Shown piece by piece: positions 48,394 to 57,902 of a DNA stretch of 62,769 nucleotides; position 1 is the first letter of the stretch; the number at the start of each line of letters is the position of its first letter. The position numbers and the translations under genes were made by a program. Below the pieces are notes generated by a model that saw nothing but the letters and a program-made list of their open reading frames with translations, was not told where the DNA came from and did not search any database. The DNA comes from an uncultured Oscillospiraceae bacterium. GTDB taxonomy: Bacteria > Bacillota > Clostridia > Oscillospirales > Oscillospiraceae. The stretch lies in contig CAQCFX010000004.1 of the NCBI GenBank assembly GCA_948766235.1, forward strand, positions 1,842 through 64,610. Reading direction: 5' to 3'.

Positions 48394-49363
48394 AGGCGCT
48401 CTCCCGGCCGGCGCCCGCCGCCACCGCAAAGGAACCCAGCTTCCGGCCCAGCATTTCCTCCAGCCGCGCCCCGGCCGCAATCAGCCCGTCCACGTTCACC
48501 CTGCCGCCGCACTCCATGCGCTTGGCCATGGCCGCGAAGTCCTCCGTGCACACCAGGCCGGTGCGCCCCTGGGTGTAGTAGTAGTCCCCTGTGCCGTGGA
48601 TGACCGCGCCGTCCATGCGGTTGGCCGGCTGCCCGCCAATGCCGCCCAGGGTGCACTCAAACTGGGTCATGCCCGCCTCCATGGCCGCGTAGTAGCAGGC
48701 CATGCCCATGCCGTTTACATCGTGGATATGCAGGGTGTGCATGGCGGGGTCGGGCCAGCGGCGCATAATCTCGCCAAAGTATTCCGTCACCCGGTCGGGG
48801 GTGGCGTCGCCGCTGGTGTCCGCGTGCTCCACCTCGTCAAAGCCCATGTCGAACAGGCGCTGGGCGAAAACGTACGCCTGCTCCAGCGGGACGCGGCCCA
48901 TGATGGGGCAGCCGAATATGGTGCCCACATTGCCGCACACCCGCTGGATTCCCCCGTCGTGCAGCAGCTTTACCGAGCGCTCCGCCTCGGCAAACAGCTC
49001 CTCGTGGGTGCTGTTCATGTTCTTTTTCGCGTAAGCCTCGCTGGTGGCCAGCTGGCCGGTGAGCACCCGGTCGATGGGCGCGCCCTTGGCCTTCAGCTCC
49101 ACCGCCCGCTCCACCGCCCGGCGGTTCAGCGCCAAAAAGGTGTACTCCACGTCCTTCCTCCGGGGAAGCATCATGGCGAATTTGTCAATCTCCTTGAACT
49201 GGGGCAGATAGACCGGATGGGCGAAGGACCCCACCTCCAGTCTGGTCACCCCCGACGCAATCAGCCGCTCCGCCAGCTCCAGCCGCTGTTCCAGGGGCAG
49301 GTAACGCTCCTCATGCTGCAGGCCGTCCCGCAGCGTTGTGTCAATGATACATACCTTGCGCAT
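48377..49363 (-). CDS. HMG-CoA lyase-like aldolase (DRE-TIM metallolyase)
   Basis: A 328-aa TIM-barrel lyase. The DRE-TIM opening DTTLRDGLQHEE, VEVGSFAHP-like ligand region (RLEVGSFAHPV), the late metal ligands HIHDVNGMG and the CTLGGIGGQP loop fit the hydroxymethylglutaryl-CoA lyase family, which splits HMG-CoA to acetoacetate and acetyl-CoA. The true substrate may be a related acyl-CoA. The start is ambiguous: this ATG follows GAGGGGGG, while an ATG at 49378 overlaps the thiolase stop (ATGA) and would add five residues. Confidence 0.82.
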   Translation of the reverse strand: MRKVCIIDTTLRDGLQHEERYLPLEQRLELAERLIASGVTRLEVGSFAHPVYLPQFKEIDKFAMMLPRRKDVEYTFLALNRRAVERAVELKAKGAPIDRVLTGQLATSEAYAKKNMNSTHEELFAEAERSVKLLHDGGIQRVCGNVGTIFGCPIMGRVPLEQAYVFAQRLFDMGFDEVEHADTSGDATPDRVTEYFGEIMRRWPDPAMHTLHIHDVNGMGMACYYAAMEAGMTQFECTLGGIGGQPANRMDGAVIHGTGDYYYTQGRTGLVCTEDFAAMAKRMECGGRVNVDGLIAAGARLEEMLGRKLGSFAVAAGAGRESAYDSAV

Positions 49364-49374
49364 ACCGGCCCCCC

Positions 49375-50550
49375 TCATTTGCTCTCCACAATCAGGGACA
49401 CGCCCTGGCCGCCGCCGCAGCAGAAGGTCACCAGGCCGCGCCCGCCGCCCCGCCGCTTCAGCTCATACACCATCTTGGTCACCAAGACGCCGCCGGTGGC
49501 CGCCAGCGGGTGGCCCAGGGCAATGGCTCCGCCGTTGGGGTTGAGCTTGTCCAGGTCCATCCCCAGTTCCCGGATACAGGCCAGGGACTGGGGGGCAAAG
49601 GCCTCGTTCATCTCAATCACGTCCATGTCCTCCATGGTCAGCCCGGTCTTTTCCAGCAGCTTCCGGGTGGCGGCCACCGGGCCGATGCCCATAATCCTGG
49701 GGTCCACCCCCGCGCTGGCAAAGCCGCCGATGTAGCCCAAAATCTCACAGCCCAGCGCCTCGGCCCGGGACGCCTCCATCAGAATCACGGCGCTGGCCCC
49801 GTCGCTGTTGGGGGAGCTGTTTCCCGCGGTGGCCACGCCGTCCGGCTTGAAGGCGGGCTTCAGCTTGGCCAGGGTCTCCATGGTGCAGTCCCGGCGGAAT
49901 ACCTCGTCGGTGTCCACAGTGGTCTGCGTCCCCTTTTTGGCGTCGGTAATGGTCACCGGCACAATCTGCTCCCGAAACCGGCCCTCGTCCCAGGCGCGCA
50001 CCGCCTTGCGGTGGCTCTCTACGGCAAAGGCGTCGCAGTCCTGCCGGGTCAGGCCGTACATCTGGGCCAGGTTTTCCGCCGTGATGCCCATGTGGGGATT
50101 GCCCACCTCCTCCGGCGCCAGCCGGGACTTGCCCCGAAACTCCGGCGCGGACATATCGTGCAGGCGCTTTTGCTGCATCAGCACATAGGGCCGGTTGGAG
50201 TCGGACTCCACGCCCCCGGCCAGGATGCACTCCGCGTCCCCCGCCCGAATCAGCGCGTCCGCCCAGGAGATGGCGGTGAGGGAGGTCCCGCACCGCCTAT
50301 CCACGGTGACGGCGGGCGTCGTGATGGGCAGGCCGGCCGCCAGCGTCACATAGCGGGCCATGTTGGCAATGTCGTGGGCGTACAGATTGCCGTAGATGAC
50401 CTCGTCAATCATCTTCCCGTCAATGCCGGCCCGCTCCACCGCCGTCTTCACCGCCAGCGCCCCCAGCTCATGGGCCGGCACGCCGGACAGCACGCCGCGG
50501 ATACGGCCCACCGGGGTGCGCACCGCGGCCACAATAGCAGTTCTTCTCAT
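49375..50550 (-). CDS. Acetyl-CoA acetyltransferase (thiolase)
   Basis: A 391-aa thiolase that would cleave acetoacetyl-CoA (or another 3-ketoacyl-CoA) to acetyl-CoA. Active-site parts: nucleophile Cys in TVDRRCGTSLTA (the usual CxSG is CGTS here), GNSSPNSDGAS, NEAFA, GGAIALGHPLAATG with the catalytic His, and CCGGGQG with the second Cys. GGAG precedes the start MRRTAIVAA. It lies between the cyclase and lyase genes of the operon. Confidence 0.92.
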   Translation of the reverse strand: MRRTAIVAAVRTPVGRIRGVLSGVPAHELGALAVKTAVERAGIDGKMIDEVIYGNLYAHDIANMARYVTLAAGLPITTPAVTVDRRCGTSLTAISWADALIRAGDAECILAGGVESDSNRPYVLMQQKRLHDMSAPEFRGKSRLAPEEVGNPHMGITAENLAQMYGLTRQDCDAFAVESHRKAVRAWDEGRFREQIVPVTITDAKKGTQTTVDTDEVFRRDCTMETLAKLKPAFKPDGVATAGNSSPNSDGASAVILMEASRAEALGCEILGYIGGFASAGVDPRIMGIGPVAATRKLLEKTGLTMEDMDVIEMNEAFAPQSLACIRELGMDLDKLNPNGGAIALGHPLAATGGVLVTKMVYELKRRGGGRGLVTFCCGGGQGVSLIVESK

Positions 50551-50569
50551 AGCGTTGCAGCTCCTTCTT

Positions 50570-51346
50570 TTAATCATCCACGATGGCGAACGCGCGCACC
50601 CAGGCCGCGCTGGCCCGCTCAATTTTCACCGGTACCCCGAAAAAGCGAAAGCCATAGGGGGGCAGCTGTTCCAGGTTGTTCAGCTTTTCATACTGCACAT
50701 AGGCCTTGGCGGCCCCCGCCTTGTGCCCTTCCCAGCACACCGCCGGGTCCCCGGTCTCCTGGAAGCGCTTGAGCGCGTACTCACGGGGCACGTCCCAGCT
50801 CCAGGCGTCGGTGCCCACCGCGCGCACCCCCTGGTCCAGCAGCCACAGGGTCCCCTCCCGGCCTACGCCACAGCCCCGGCTCAAATACTCCGGTCCGCCC
50901 CAGGCGGACATGGCGCTGGTGTGCAGACAGACGATATCGCCGGGCTTGAGCCGGTAGCCGATACGGTCAAAATATTCCTGAAAGTCTCTGGCAGTGCACA
51001 CATAGCCGTCCGGCTTATGGCTGAAATCCACCATCACCCCGTCGCCCATGAACCAGTCCAGGGGCACCTCGTCCACGGTCCAGGCCGGCTCGCCCCCGTT
51101 CATGGTGGGGTGGTAGTGATAGGGGGCGTCCACATGGGTCCCCGTGTGGGTGCACAGCTCAATCTGCTCCACCGCCCAGCCGTGCCCGTCCAGGCACTGC
51201 TCCCGGGTCAGGCCGGGGTAGGCGGCCAGAAAGGTGCTCACCGACGCCTCGTCGTCATGCCGGCGGTAGCGAATCTTGGGTATCTGCACCGGGCGGTCCA
51301 CTGGCAGGCCGTCCACGATGCTCACGCTCAAATCAATGATTTTCAT
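50570..51346 (-). CDS. Cyclase-family metal-dependent hydrolase
   Basis: A 258-aa protein of the cyclase/kynurenine-formamidase fold. The metal signature HxGTHxDxPxH is seen as HTGTHVDAPYHYH; MKIIDLSVSI is the typical first strand. Members hydrolyse formamides, lactones or cyclic amides. Which bond it breaks here is unknown; it may open or deacylate the imported compound before BKACE. GGAG stands 5 bp before the ATG; 16 bp separate it from the BKACE gene. Confidence 0.87.
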   Translation of the reverse strand: MKIIDLSVSIVDGLPVDRPVQIPKIRYRRHDDEASVSTFLAAYPGLTREQCLDGHGWAVEQIELCTHTGTHVDAPYHYHPTMNGGEPAWTVDEVPLDWFMGDGVMVDFSHKPDGYVCTARDFQEYFDRIGYRLKPGDIVCLHTSAMSAWGGPEYLSRGCGVGREGTLWLLDQGVRAVGTDAWSWDVPREYALKRFQETGDPAVCWEGHKAGAAKAYVQYEKLNNLEQLPPYGFRFFGVPVKIERASAAWVRAFAIVDD

Positions 51347-51362
51347 GGCTTCTCCTTGTCCC

Positions 51363-52244
51363 TCACCGCACCAGCGGGGGGATGCCCATAATCTGCCGGG
51401 CCTCCGCGGGGGTGGCGGGCCGCTTGTTGTAAAGCCGGATGAGCGCCGCCGCCCGCTCCACCAGCCCCGCGTTGGTGGCGGGAACGCCCCGGTCCAGGTA
51501 GAGATTGTCCTCCAGCCCCACCCGCACGCCGTTGGCCCCCAGGGCCAGGGCGGTGTACAAAATGGGCAGGTGGCCGGCTCCGATGCCGGTGGCGGACCAC
51601 AGCGCGCCCTGGGGCAGATGGCGCACCAGGTATTGGAGATTTTCCGGCGTGGCGTCCATGCCGCCCAGCACGCCCAGCACAAACTGGCACCACAGCGGCG
51701 CTTGCAGCAGCTTCAGCTTCTGGAAATAGTGGGCGGCGTTGCCCAGCATTCCCATGTCGAAAATCTCCACCTCGGGCTTGACGGCGCACTCCAGGTAGGT
51801 CTTGGCCAGCTGCTTTAAAAAGGCGGGGTCGTTGTTGAACTCCTTGGCGTCGCCCCAGTTGAAGGTGCCCGCGTCAAAGCTGCCCACCTCAATCTCCGGG
51901 ATTTTTTGAAAGTGCTCCAGCCGCGACTGGGTGGAGCGCGTGCCGTCCAGCCCCGGTCCCCCCGAGGAGGTGCAGTTGATGACCACATCGCACTCGGGGT
52001 TGGCGCGGATGAGCCGGATGGTCTGTTCAAAGCGCCTGTAGTCCATCACGCCGTTCCCGTTTTCGTCCCGCATATGCAGATGGACCACGGCGGCCCCCGC
52101 CCGCCAGGCGGCAATGGCGTCCTGGGCAATCTCCTCCGGGGTGACGGGGAGATTGCTGTTTTTCGCCCGGGGCGTGCTGGTGCCGGTCATGGCGCAGGAG
52201 ATGATGACGCGGCTGTTTTTCAGATCTTCCAGTTCCATATCCAT
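51363..52244 (-). CDS. BKACE-family beta-keto acid cleavage enzyme (DUF849)
   Basis: A 293-aa TIM-barrel Zn enzyme that converts a beta-keto acid plus acetyl-CoA to acetoacetate plus a new acyl-CoA, as 3-keto-5-aminohexanoate cleavage enzyme does in lysine fermentation. Motifs: VVHLHMRDENG (Zn-binding His pair), INCTSSGGPG, EVGSFDAGTFNWG, EIFDMGMLG, and GANGVRVGLEDNLYLDRG. The other lysine-pathway genes (kamA, kdd, kal) are absent here, so the substrate is probably different. Two starts, 52244 and 52238, are both plausible. Confidence 0.9.
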   Translation of the reverse strand: MDMELEDLKNSRVIISCAMTGTSTPRAKNSNLPVTPEEIAQDAIAAWRAGAAVVHLHMRDENGNGVMDYRRFEQTIRLIRANPECDVVINCTSSGGPGLDGTRSTQSRLEHFQKIPEIEVGSFDAGTFNWGDAKEFNNDPAFLKQLAKTYLECAVKPEVEIFDMGMLGNAAHYFQKLKLLQAPLWCQFVLGVLGGMDATPENLQYLVRHLPQGALWSATGIGAGHLPILYTALALGANGVRVGLEDNLYLDRGVPATNAGLVERAAALIRLYNKRPATPAEARQIMGIPPLVR

Positions 52245-52254
52245 ACTCCTCACC

Positions 52255-53214
52255 TCACAGTTTCCCCGCCATGGGGCAGGCGCAATAGTGGCCGGGGGCA
52301 ATCTCTTTCAGCTGGCAGTCCTGCCCGGCGCACTGCTCGCCGGCATAGGGACAGCGGGGGGCGAAGCGGCAGCCGGGCTTGGGCTCCACGGGGGAGGTCA
52401 GCTCGCCGGACAGCGCCTCGTTCTCCAGCCCCTGCTGGCCCAGGACGGGCGCGGGGATGGCGGAGAGCAGCGCCTTGGTGTAGGGGTGGGCCGGGTGGGC
52501 GAACAGCTCCGCGGAGGGCGCCCGCTCAATCATCTGCCCCAGGTACATCACGCCAATCTCATCGGAGATGTGCTTGACCACCGACAGATTGTGGGTGATA
52601 AACAGATAGGTCAGCCCCATCTGCTCCTGAAGGTCCATCAGCAGGTTGAGCACCTGGGCCTGGATGGACACGTCCAGGGCGGACACCGGCTCGTCGCACA
52701 CCACAAAGCTGGGGTTGAGGGACAAAGCCCGGGCGATGCCGATGCGCTGGCGGCGGCCGCCGTCCATCTCGTGGGGATACATGGTGGCGTACCGCTCGGA
52801 CAGGCCCACCGTCTTCATCAGCTCATAGGTGCGCGCCTCAATCTCCTGAGGCGTGGCGTACAGCTTGTGAAAGCGCAGCGGCTCGGAGATGGTCTGAAAC
52901 ACGGTCCGCCGGGGGTCCAGGGAGGCGTAGGGGTCCTGGAAGACAATCTGCATATTCCGCCGCAGCTCCATGGACTCCTTTTTTCCGCAGCCCAGGATGT
53001 TTTTCCCCCGGAACAGCACTTCGCCGGAGGTGGCGGGCAGCAAGCGCAGAATGGTGCGGCCCAGGGTGGACTTGCCGCAGCCCGACTCGCCCACAATGCC
53101 CAGGGTTTTGCCCGCGCCGATGGAAAAGCTCACGTCGTCCACCGCGTGGAGCTTGCCCCGGGGGGTGTCAAAGTATTTTTTCAGGTTCCTGCACTCTAAA
53201 ATGGGCTGGCTCAT
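52255..53214 (-). CDS. Oligopeptide-type ABC importer ATPase (OppF/DppF-like)
   Basis: A 319-aa ATPase. Walker A GESGCGKST, Q-loop VFQDPYASLDPR, signature region MDGGRRQRIGIARAL (DGG for the usual SGG), Walker B CDEPVSALDV, FITHNLSVV. It has the C-terminal oligopeptide extension with several Cys (CRFAPRCPYAGEQCAGQDC) that in related OppD/F proteins can bind a 4Fe-4S cluster. The ATG overlaps the OppD stop (ATGA). It is the last transporter gene before the catabolic enzymes. Confidence 0.93.
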   Translation of the reverse strand: MSQPILECRNLKKYFDTPRGKLHAVDDVSFSIGAGKTLGIVGESGCGKSTLGRTILRLLPATSGEVLFRGKNILGCGKKESMELRRNMQIVFQDPYASLDPRRTVFQTISEPLRFHKLYATPQEIEARTYELMKTVGLSERYATMYPHEMDGGRRQRIGIARALSLNPSFVVCDEPVSALDVSIQAQVLNLLMDLQEQMGLTYLFITHNLSVVKHISDEIGVMYLGQMIERAPSAELFAHPAHPYTKALLSAIPAPVLGQQGLENEALSGELTSPVEPKPGCRFAPRCPYAGEQCAGQDCQLKEIAPGHYCACPMAGKL

Positions 53215-54254
53215 GTCCCCTCTCCCTCCTCTGCAAACAGGTGGCATTTAATTTGATGGCTGCCCTGCGCCCACAGGGGGGCGGAGACCTGCGTGACCTG
53301 CTCCTCCCCGTCCGGGCCGGTGGTCTCCACAGGGTAGGGGACGGTGCACTGCGGCGCGCAGCGGGGGCAGCGGGGATGGAACTTGCAGCCCTGGGGCAGG
53401 TCGGTGGGCTCGGGCATCAGCCCGTCGATGGGCTGAAGGCGGCGGCTGTCCACGTGGATGTTGGGGATGGAGCGGAACAGCCCCTCGGTGTAAGGGTGGT
53501 GCTTCCGGGCGGGGTCAAACAGGTCCTCCACTGTGCCGTACTCCACAATCTCCCCCGCGTACATGATGGCCACGTAATCGCAGATATTGGCCACCACCCC
53601 CAGGTCGTGGGTGATAAGCAGCATGGACGAGCCCAGCTCCCGGCGCAGCCGGCGCATCATATTGAGCACCTGGGCCTGGATGGTCACGTCCAGGGCGGTG
53701 GTGGGTTCGTCGGCGATGAGCAGCTCGGGGCTGCACGCGATGGCGATGGCAATCACCACCCGCTGCTTCATGCCACCGGAAAACTGGTGGGGATAGTCGC
53801 TCATGCGGAAGGCGGGAATGCCCACCATTTCCAGCAGGCGGCCAATCTCCCCGTCCAGGTCCCCGCCCTTTAAATCGGGCCGGTGCAGGCGGATTACCTC
53901 CGCAATCTGGTCCCGGACGGTGAGCACAGGGTTCAGGCTGGTCATGGGGTCCTGGAAAATCATAGAGATTTTACCGCCCCGGATGCTCCGCATCTGGGCC
54001 TCGCTTTTTTTCAGCAGGTCCTCCCCGTGGAAGAAAATCTCTCCCGCCGGAATTTTGGCCGTGTACTTGGGCAGCAGCTGAAGGATGGACAGGGCGGTGG
54101 TGGTTTTGCCCGCGCCGGTCTCGCCCACAATGCCCAGGGTCTTCCCCTTGGGGATGGTCAGGCTGACGTCGTTGACGGCGTGGACCACCTCGCCCTCCGT
54201 GACATATTGGATGGTCAGATTCCGAATCTCCAGCAGTTCGCGTTCATTTGCCAT
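53211..54254 (-). CDS. Oligopeptide-type ABC importer ATPase (OppD/DppD-like)
   Basis: A 347-aa ATPase with Walker A GETGAGKTT, IFQDPMTSLNP, signature FSGGMKQRVVIAIAI, Walker B ADEPTTALDV, LITHDLGVV, and a long C-terminal extension carrying CKFHPRCPRCAPQC. GGAGG stands 7 bp before the start. Partner of the OppF-like gene with which it overlaps. Confidence 0.93.
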   Translation of the reverse strand: MANERELLEIRNLTIQYVTEGEVVHAVNDVSLTIPKGKTLGIVGETGAGKTTTALSILQLLPKYTAKIPAGEIFFHGEDLLKKSEAQMRSIRGGKISMIFQDPMTSLNPVLTVRDQIAEVIRLHRPDLKGGDLDGEIGRLLEMVGIPAFRMSDYPHQFSGGMKQRVVIAIAIACSPELLIADEPTTALDVTIQAQVLNMMRRLRRELGSSMLLITHDLGVVANICDYVAIMYAGEIVEYGTVEDLFDPARKHHPYTEGLFRSIPNIHVDSRRLQPIDGLMPEPTDLPQGCKFHPRCPRCAPQCTVPYPVETTGPDGEEQVTQVSAPLWAQGSHQIKCHLFAEEGEGT

Positions 54255-54266
54255 GGGTCACCCTCC

Positions 54267-55139
54267 TTATGCCTTCCCCTTGAGCCGGGGGTCAAGGGCG
54301 TCGCGCAGGCCGTCGCCAAACAGGTTAATCGCCAGCGCGGTAATGGTAATGAAAATGGTGGGGAAAATCACGATGTGCCCCGTGTACCGCAGAGAGGAGA
54401 TGCCGTCCGAGGCAATCTGGCCCCACTCCGGGGTGGGAATGGGAGCGCCCAGCCCCAGGAAGGAGAGCAGCGCGCCCATCAGAATGTTGCGGGCCACCTG
54501 CATGGTCGCCTGCACCAGAATGGTGTCCATGGCGTTGGGGATGATGTGGCCCAGGATAATCCGCGCGTCCCGCAGGCCCAGGGCACGCTCAGCCTCGATG
54601 TACTCCTGGTCCACCAGGTTGAGCACCGCCGAGCGGACCACCCGGGTAAAGCTGGCCAGCTGGCCGATGGCGATGGCGCAGATGAGCTGGACGATGCCGC
54701 TGCCAAAGCCCGCGGCGATGGCCAGGGCCAGCAGCACGCTGGGGATGGAGATGAGGATGTCGAAGGCGCGCATGAGCAGGCTGTCAAACCGCCCGCCGTA
54801 ATAGGCGGCGGCCGTGCCCAGAATCACCGCCGCCACGGTGGTGATGGCCGTGGTGCCAAAGCCCAGCAGCAGCGAAATGCGGCTGCCGTGGACGATTCGG
54901 GCGAACAGGTCCCGGCCCATGCCGTCGCAGCCAAACCAGTGCTGGGCGCTGGGCTTGGCCAGCTTGTCGGCGGCGGACTGGGTGATGGCGGCGCTGTAAT
55001 CCACAATCACGTCGGCAAACACCGCCATGAGAATCAGCAGCACGATGACCGCCATGGACACCATGGCCACCTTGTTTTTCTTTAAGCGGCGCCATGCCTC
55101 GGCATAGGCGCTGTTATTTTTTCCTCGTGCCTCAGCCAT
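54267..55139 (-). CDS. ABC importer permease (OppC/DppC-like)
   Basis: A 290-aa permease with a cytosolic N-tail, then six helices. HWFGCDGMGRDLFARIVHG and the coupling loop EYIEAERALGLRDARIILGHIIPN are family blocks. Its start overlaps the OppB stop by 8 bp with GGAGG upstream. Confidence 0.93.
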   Translation of the reverse strand: MAEARGKNNSAYAEAWRRLKKNKVAMVSMAVIVLLILMAVFADVIVDYSAAITQSAADKLAKPSAQHWFGCDGMGRDLFARIVHGSRISLLLGFGTTAITTVAAVILGTAAAYYGGRFDSLLMRAFDILISIPSVLLALAIAAGFGSGIVQLICAIAIGQLASFTRVVRSAVLNLVDQEYIEAERALGLRDARIILGHIIPNAMDTILVQATMQVARNILMGALLSFLGLGAPIPTPEWGQIASDGISSLRYTGHIVIFPTIFITITALAINLFGDGLRDALDPRLKGKA

Positions 55140-56109
55140 TGCCCGCCGCCTCCTTTTTGTGTGCTTTGCGGCCCTTGCCGCCGGAATACTTGGCCCGAAT
55201 GCGGGGGTCTACCGCAGCGTACAGCAGGTCTACCACCAGCATAATCATCATGAAGGTAAAGGCCATGAGGGTGATGGCCCCGATCACCAGCGGCGCGTCG
55301 TTGCGGTTCAGCGCGTCCTGCACCAGCGTGCCCAGCCCGGGAATGACGAACACCTTCTCCATGGCCACCGCGCCGCCCAGCAGCGCGCCCATGGTGGTGC
55401 CGGAAATGGTGATGAGGGGCAGCAGCGCGTTGCGGAAGGCGTGGCGCCAGATGGTGGTGCGCTCGGCCACGCCCTTGGCCCGGGCGGTGCGGATATAGTC
55501 CTGCCGGGTGGTGTCCAGCATGGTGGAGCGGGTGAAGCGCAGAAATTGGGCGGAGTAGGAGATGCCCAGGGTGGCGGCGGGGAGAATCCAGCTCATCCAG
55601 CCGTTGGTGACGCCGCTGGCCGGCACCAGCTTGAGCTGGTAGGAAAACAGCAGCACCAGCAACGCCGCCATACAGAAGGTGGGCACCGCCGAGAGCAGCA
55701 TGGACGCCACCGTGGCCACCCGGTCCAGAATGGAATACTGCCGCACTGCCGACAGCACGCCCAGAGAGATGCCCACCAGCATGGCGATGCCCATGCTGAG
55801 CAGGGTGAGTATGATGGTGTAGGGCCACCGGCCCATGATGATTTTCATCACGGGCTCGTTATAGTAGTAGGACGTGCCGAAGTCGCCCCGGCAGATGCCC
55901 GCGATGTACTTTCCATAGCGCACCACCAGCGGGTCATAGAGGCCCAGCTCCTCGTTATAGGCGTATACGTCCTCCTCACTGGCGTCCGCGCCCAGCTTGT
56001 TGCGCCCCACGTCCACCCGGGACATGGACACCAGCGCAAACACAATGAAGATGATGACCAGCATCATGGGGATGATGCTCAGCAGTCGCTTGATGACAAA
56101 TTTAATCAT
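55132..56109 (-). CDS. ABC importer permease (OppB/DppB-like)
   Basis: A 325-aa permease. Opening MIKFVIKRLLSIIPMMLVI, coupling loop QDYIRTARAKGVAERTTIWRHAFRNALLPL, and VFVIPGLGTLVQDAL mark DppB. The usual PGDP segment after helix 1 is replaced by an insertion with ADASEEDVYAYNEELGL, which is common in a subgroup of the family. A strong hairpin separates it from oppA. Confidence 0.92.
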   Translation of the reverse strand: MIKFVIKRLLSIIPMMLVIIFIVFALVSMSRVDVGRNKLGADASEEDVYAYNEELGLYDPLVVRYGKYIAGICRGDFGTSYYYNEPVMKIIMGRWPYTIILTLLSMGIAMLVGISLGVLSAVRQYSILDRVATVASMLLSAVPTFCMAALLVLLFSYQLKLVPASGVTNGWMSWILPAATLGISYSAQFLRFTRSTMLDTTRQDYIRTARAKGVAERTTIWRHAFRNALLPLITISGTTMGALLGGAVAMEKVFVIPGLGTLVQDALNRNDAPLVIGAITLMAFTFMMIMLVVDLLYAAVDPRIRAKYSGGKGRKAHKKEAAGNG

Positions 56110-56178
56110 ATGTTCTCTCCTATCGTCGGTTCAAAGGAGGCTTGGGCGCCGCCGGCCTTACGCTTCGCGGCAGAGCGC

Positions 56179-56215
56179 GGCGCGGGGACGGGAAAGCCCG
56201 ATTTCGCCCCCGCGC
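56179..56215 (-). promoter_or_regulatory. Strong hairpin between oppA and oppB
   Basis: GGCGCGGGG/CCCCGCGCC outer stem with an inner CGGG/CCCG stem. No T-run. It probably stabilises oppA mRNA or partly blocks transcription so that binding protein exceeds permease. Confidence 0.7.
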
Positions 56216-56240
56216 CGTCTCTCAGCCGCCTGAGACGCTC

Positions 56241-57833
56241 TCAGTCTGCCCAGGTCCAGTTGCAGATATAATCGCTCAGGATGCTGGGACACCAGGCCAT
56301 GCCCTGCAGGTGCTCCGAGCAGCCGTAGTTCATCATCTGATAGGCGATGGGGACATACATACACGTCTCGCCCACCTGAGTGCTGATGTCCTCATAGATG
56401 GCGATACGCTTGGCGTCATCATAGGTGGAGCCGGCCTCCTCAATCATTGCCTCGATGTTCTCGATGGTGTTGTTGCGCCCCACATAGCCGGCGGGCTTAT
56501 AATACAGCTTATAGAACAAAGGCGCGTTGTAGGGAATGCTGGCCAGGTTCCAGGCGCAGGCCTCGATGTCCCCGGCGAACAGGGCGGTCTTCACCGCGCC
56601 GCCCTCCATAGAGTTCAGCGTCACGTCCACGCCGATGGCGCTCATAGCCTCCTTGAAGGCCGCGCCCAGGGCGGGGCCGTAGCCGATGGTGGACACGGTG
56701 AGGGTGAAGGACATCTCCTCCGGGCTCAGGCCGGACAGGGCCAGTTCCTCCTTGGCCTTCTCAATGCTGTACTCATAGGAGGGGATGGCGTCACAGTAGC
56801 CCTCCTCCCCCACGCTGAGCATGGTATTCTTCTCCACCGGGGTGGCCAGGTCGTTCCACACCAGGGTGCACCAGGACTCCTTGTCGATGGCGTAGGCGAT
56901 GGCCTTGCGGAAGTGCTCGTTGTTGAGGGGGGCCTCCGCCTGGTTAAAGGCGATGAAGTAGGCGGCGTTGCGCTGGAAGGAGTGAACGGTCATGCCGTCG
57001 GCGTTCTTCACGTAGTCCACGTCCAGGGCGGTGGTCACCTGGTCCAGGTCGATTTCGCCGTTGAGCAGGGCGGTGAGCGCGGTGTTGTTGTCGGGAATCA
57101 GCTTGTAGTTCACCGTCTCAAAGTAGGGCTCTCCGCCCCAGTAGTCCTTGTTGGACTCCAGGGTCACGCCCACGCCGGTGGTGTTGGACACGAACTTGTA
57201 CGCGCCGGTGCCGATGAGCATTTTTTCATTGTCGTCGCCGTTGGCCTCCACCACGCTCTTGCTGACGATGCACCAGGGATAGGAGGCCAGCTGAAGGATG
57301 AAGTTGGGGTAGGAGTATTCCAGCGTGATTTTCACCGTGTGCTCGTCAATGGCCTCGGCGCTCTTGATGACCGCGGCCTTGCTCTTGGTGGTGGGCATCT
57401 CCTTGGCGCGGTTCATGGTGAACACCACGTCCTCGGCAGTGAAGTCGCTGCCGTCATGCCATTTGACGCCCTGTCGCAGATTAAACACATACTCCAGGCC
57501 GTCGTCGCTGATGGTCCAGTCGGTGGCCAGCAGGGGCACGGCCTCAAATTTGGTGCCGTTGAACTTCACCAAGCCCTCGAAAATCTGCACAAACATGCAG
57601 TATTCCTCGTTGACGGTGGTGACCTGGGGGTCCAGGGAAGTGATGTCGCTGGTGATGCGCAGATTCAGCGTGGGATGGGTCTTTTCCGCGGGTTCGTTGG
57701 ATCCGGAGTCCGTGCTCAGGGCGGGGTCCTTGCTGGCGCCGGGGTCCGCGCTGGGCGTGGTGCCGCCGGTGCATCCGGCCAGCAGGCTCAGGCACATGGC
57801 CAGCGCCATGAGCAGGGAGACTGTCTTTTTCAT
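56241..57833 (-). CDS. Family 5 extracellular solute-binding lipoprotein (OppA-like)
   Basis: A 530-aa lipoprotein that captures the substrate of the operon. Signal with lipobox LAGC and lipidated Cys21, followed by a Thr/Ser/Gly/Pro linker. Family 5 blocks: RITSDITSLDPQV, QIFEGLVKFNG, LRQGVKWHDGSDFTAEDVVFTMNR, MLIGTGAYKFV. It differs clearly from the binding protein at 3412. AGGAGG precedes the start 7 bp upstream. It is the first gene after the sigma-54 promoter. Ligand unknown; context suggests a compound with an acyl or amide group rather than general peptides. Confidence 0.93.
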   Translation of the reverse strand: MKKTVSLLMALAMCLSLLAGCTGGTTPSADPGASKDPALSTDSGSNEPAEKTHPTLNLRITSDITSLDPQVTTVNEEYCMFVQIFEGLVKFNGTKFEAVPLLATDWTISDDGLEYVFNLRQGVKWHDGSDFTAEDVVFTMNRAKEMPTTKSKAAVIKSAEAIDEHTVKITLEYSYPNFILQLASYPWCIVSKSVVEANGDDNEKMLIGTGAYKFVSNTTGVGVTLESNKDYWGGEPYFETVNYKLIPDNNTALTALLNGEIDLDQVTTALDVDYVKNADGMTVHSFQRNAAYFIAFNQAEAPLNNEHFRKAIAYAIDKESWCTLVWNDLATPVEKNTMLSVGEEGYCDAIPSYEYSIEKAKEELALSGLSPEEMSFTLTVSTIGYGPALGAAFKEAMSAIGVDVTLNSMEGGAVKTALFAGDIEACAWNLASIPYNAPLFYKLYYKPAGYVGRNNTIENIEAMIEEAGSTYDDAKRIAIYEDISTQVGETCMYVPIAYQMMNYGCSEHLQGMAWCPSILSDYICNWTWAD

Positions 57834-57902
57834 TTCAGTACCTCCTAAAATAATTTTCACAGAGCCGTTCGACCGCTGCATCCGGCTCTGCCTTGTATAT
57901 AT

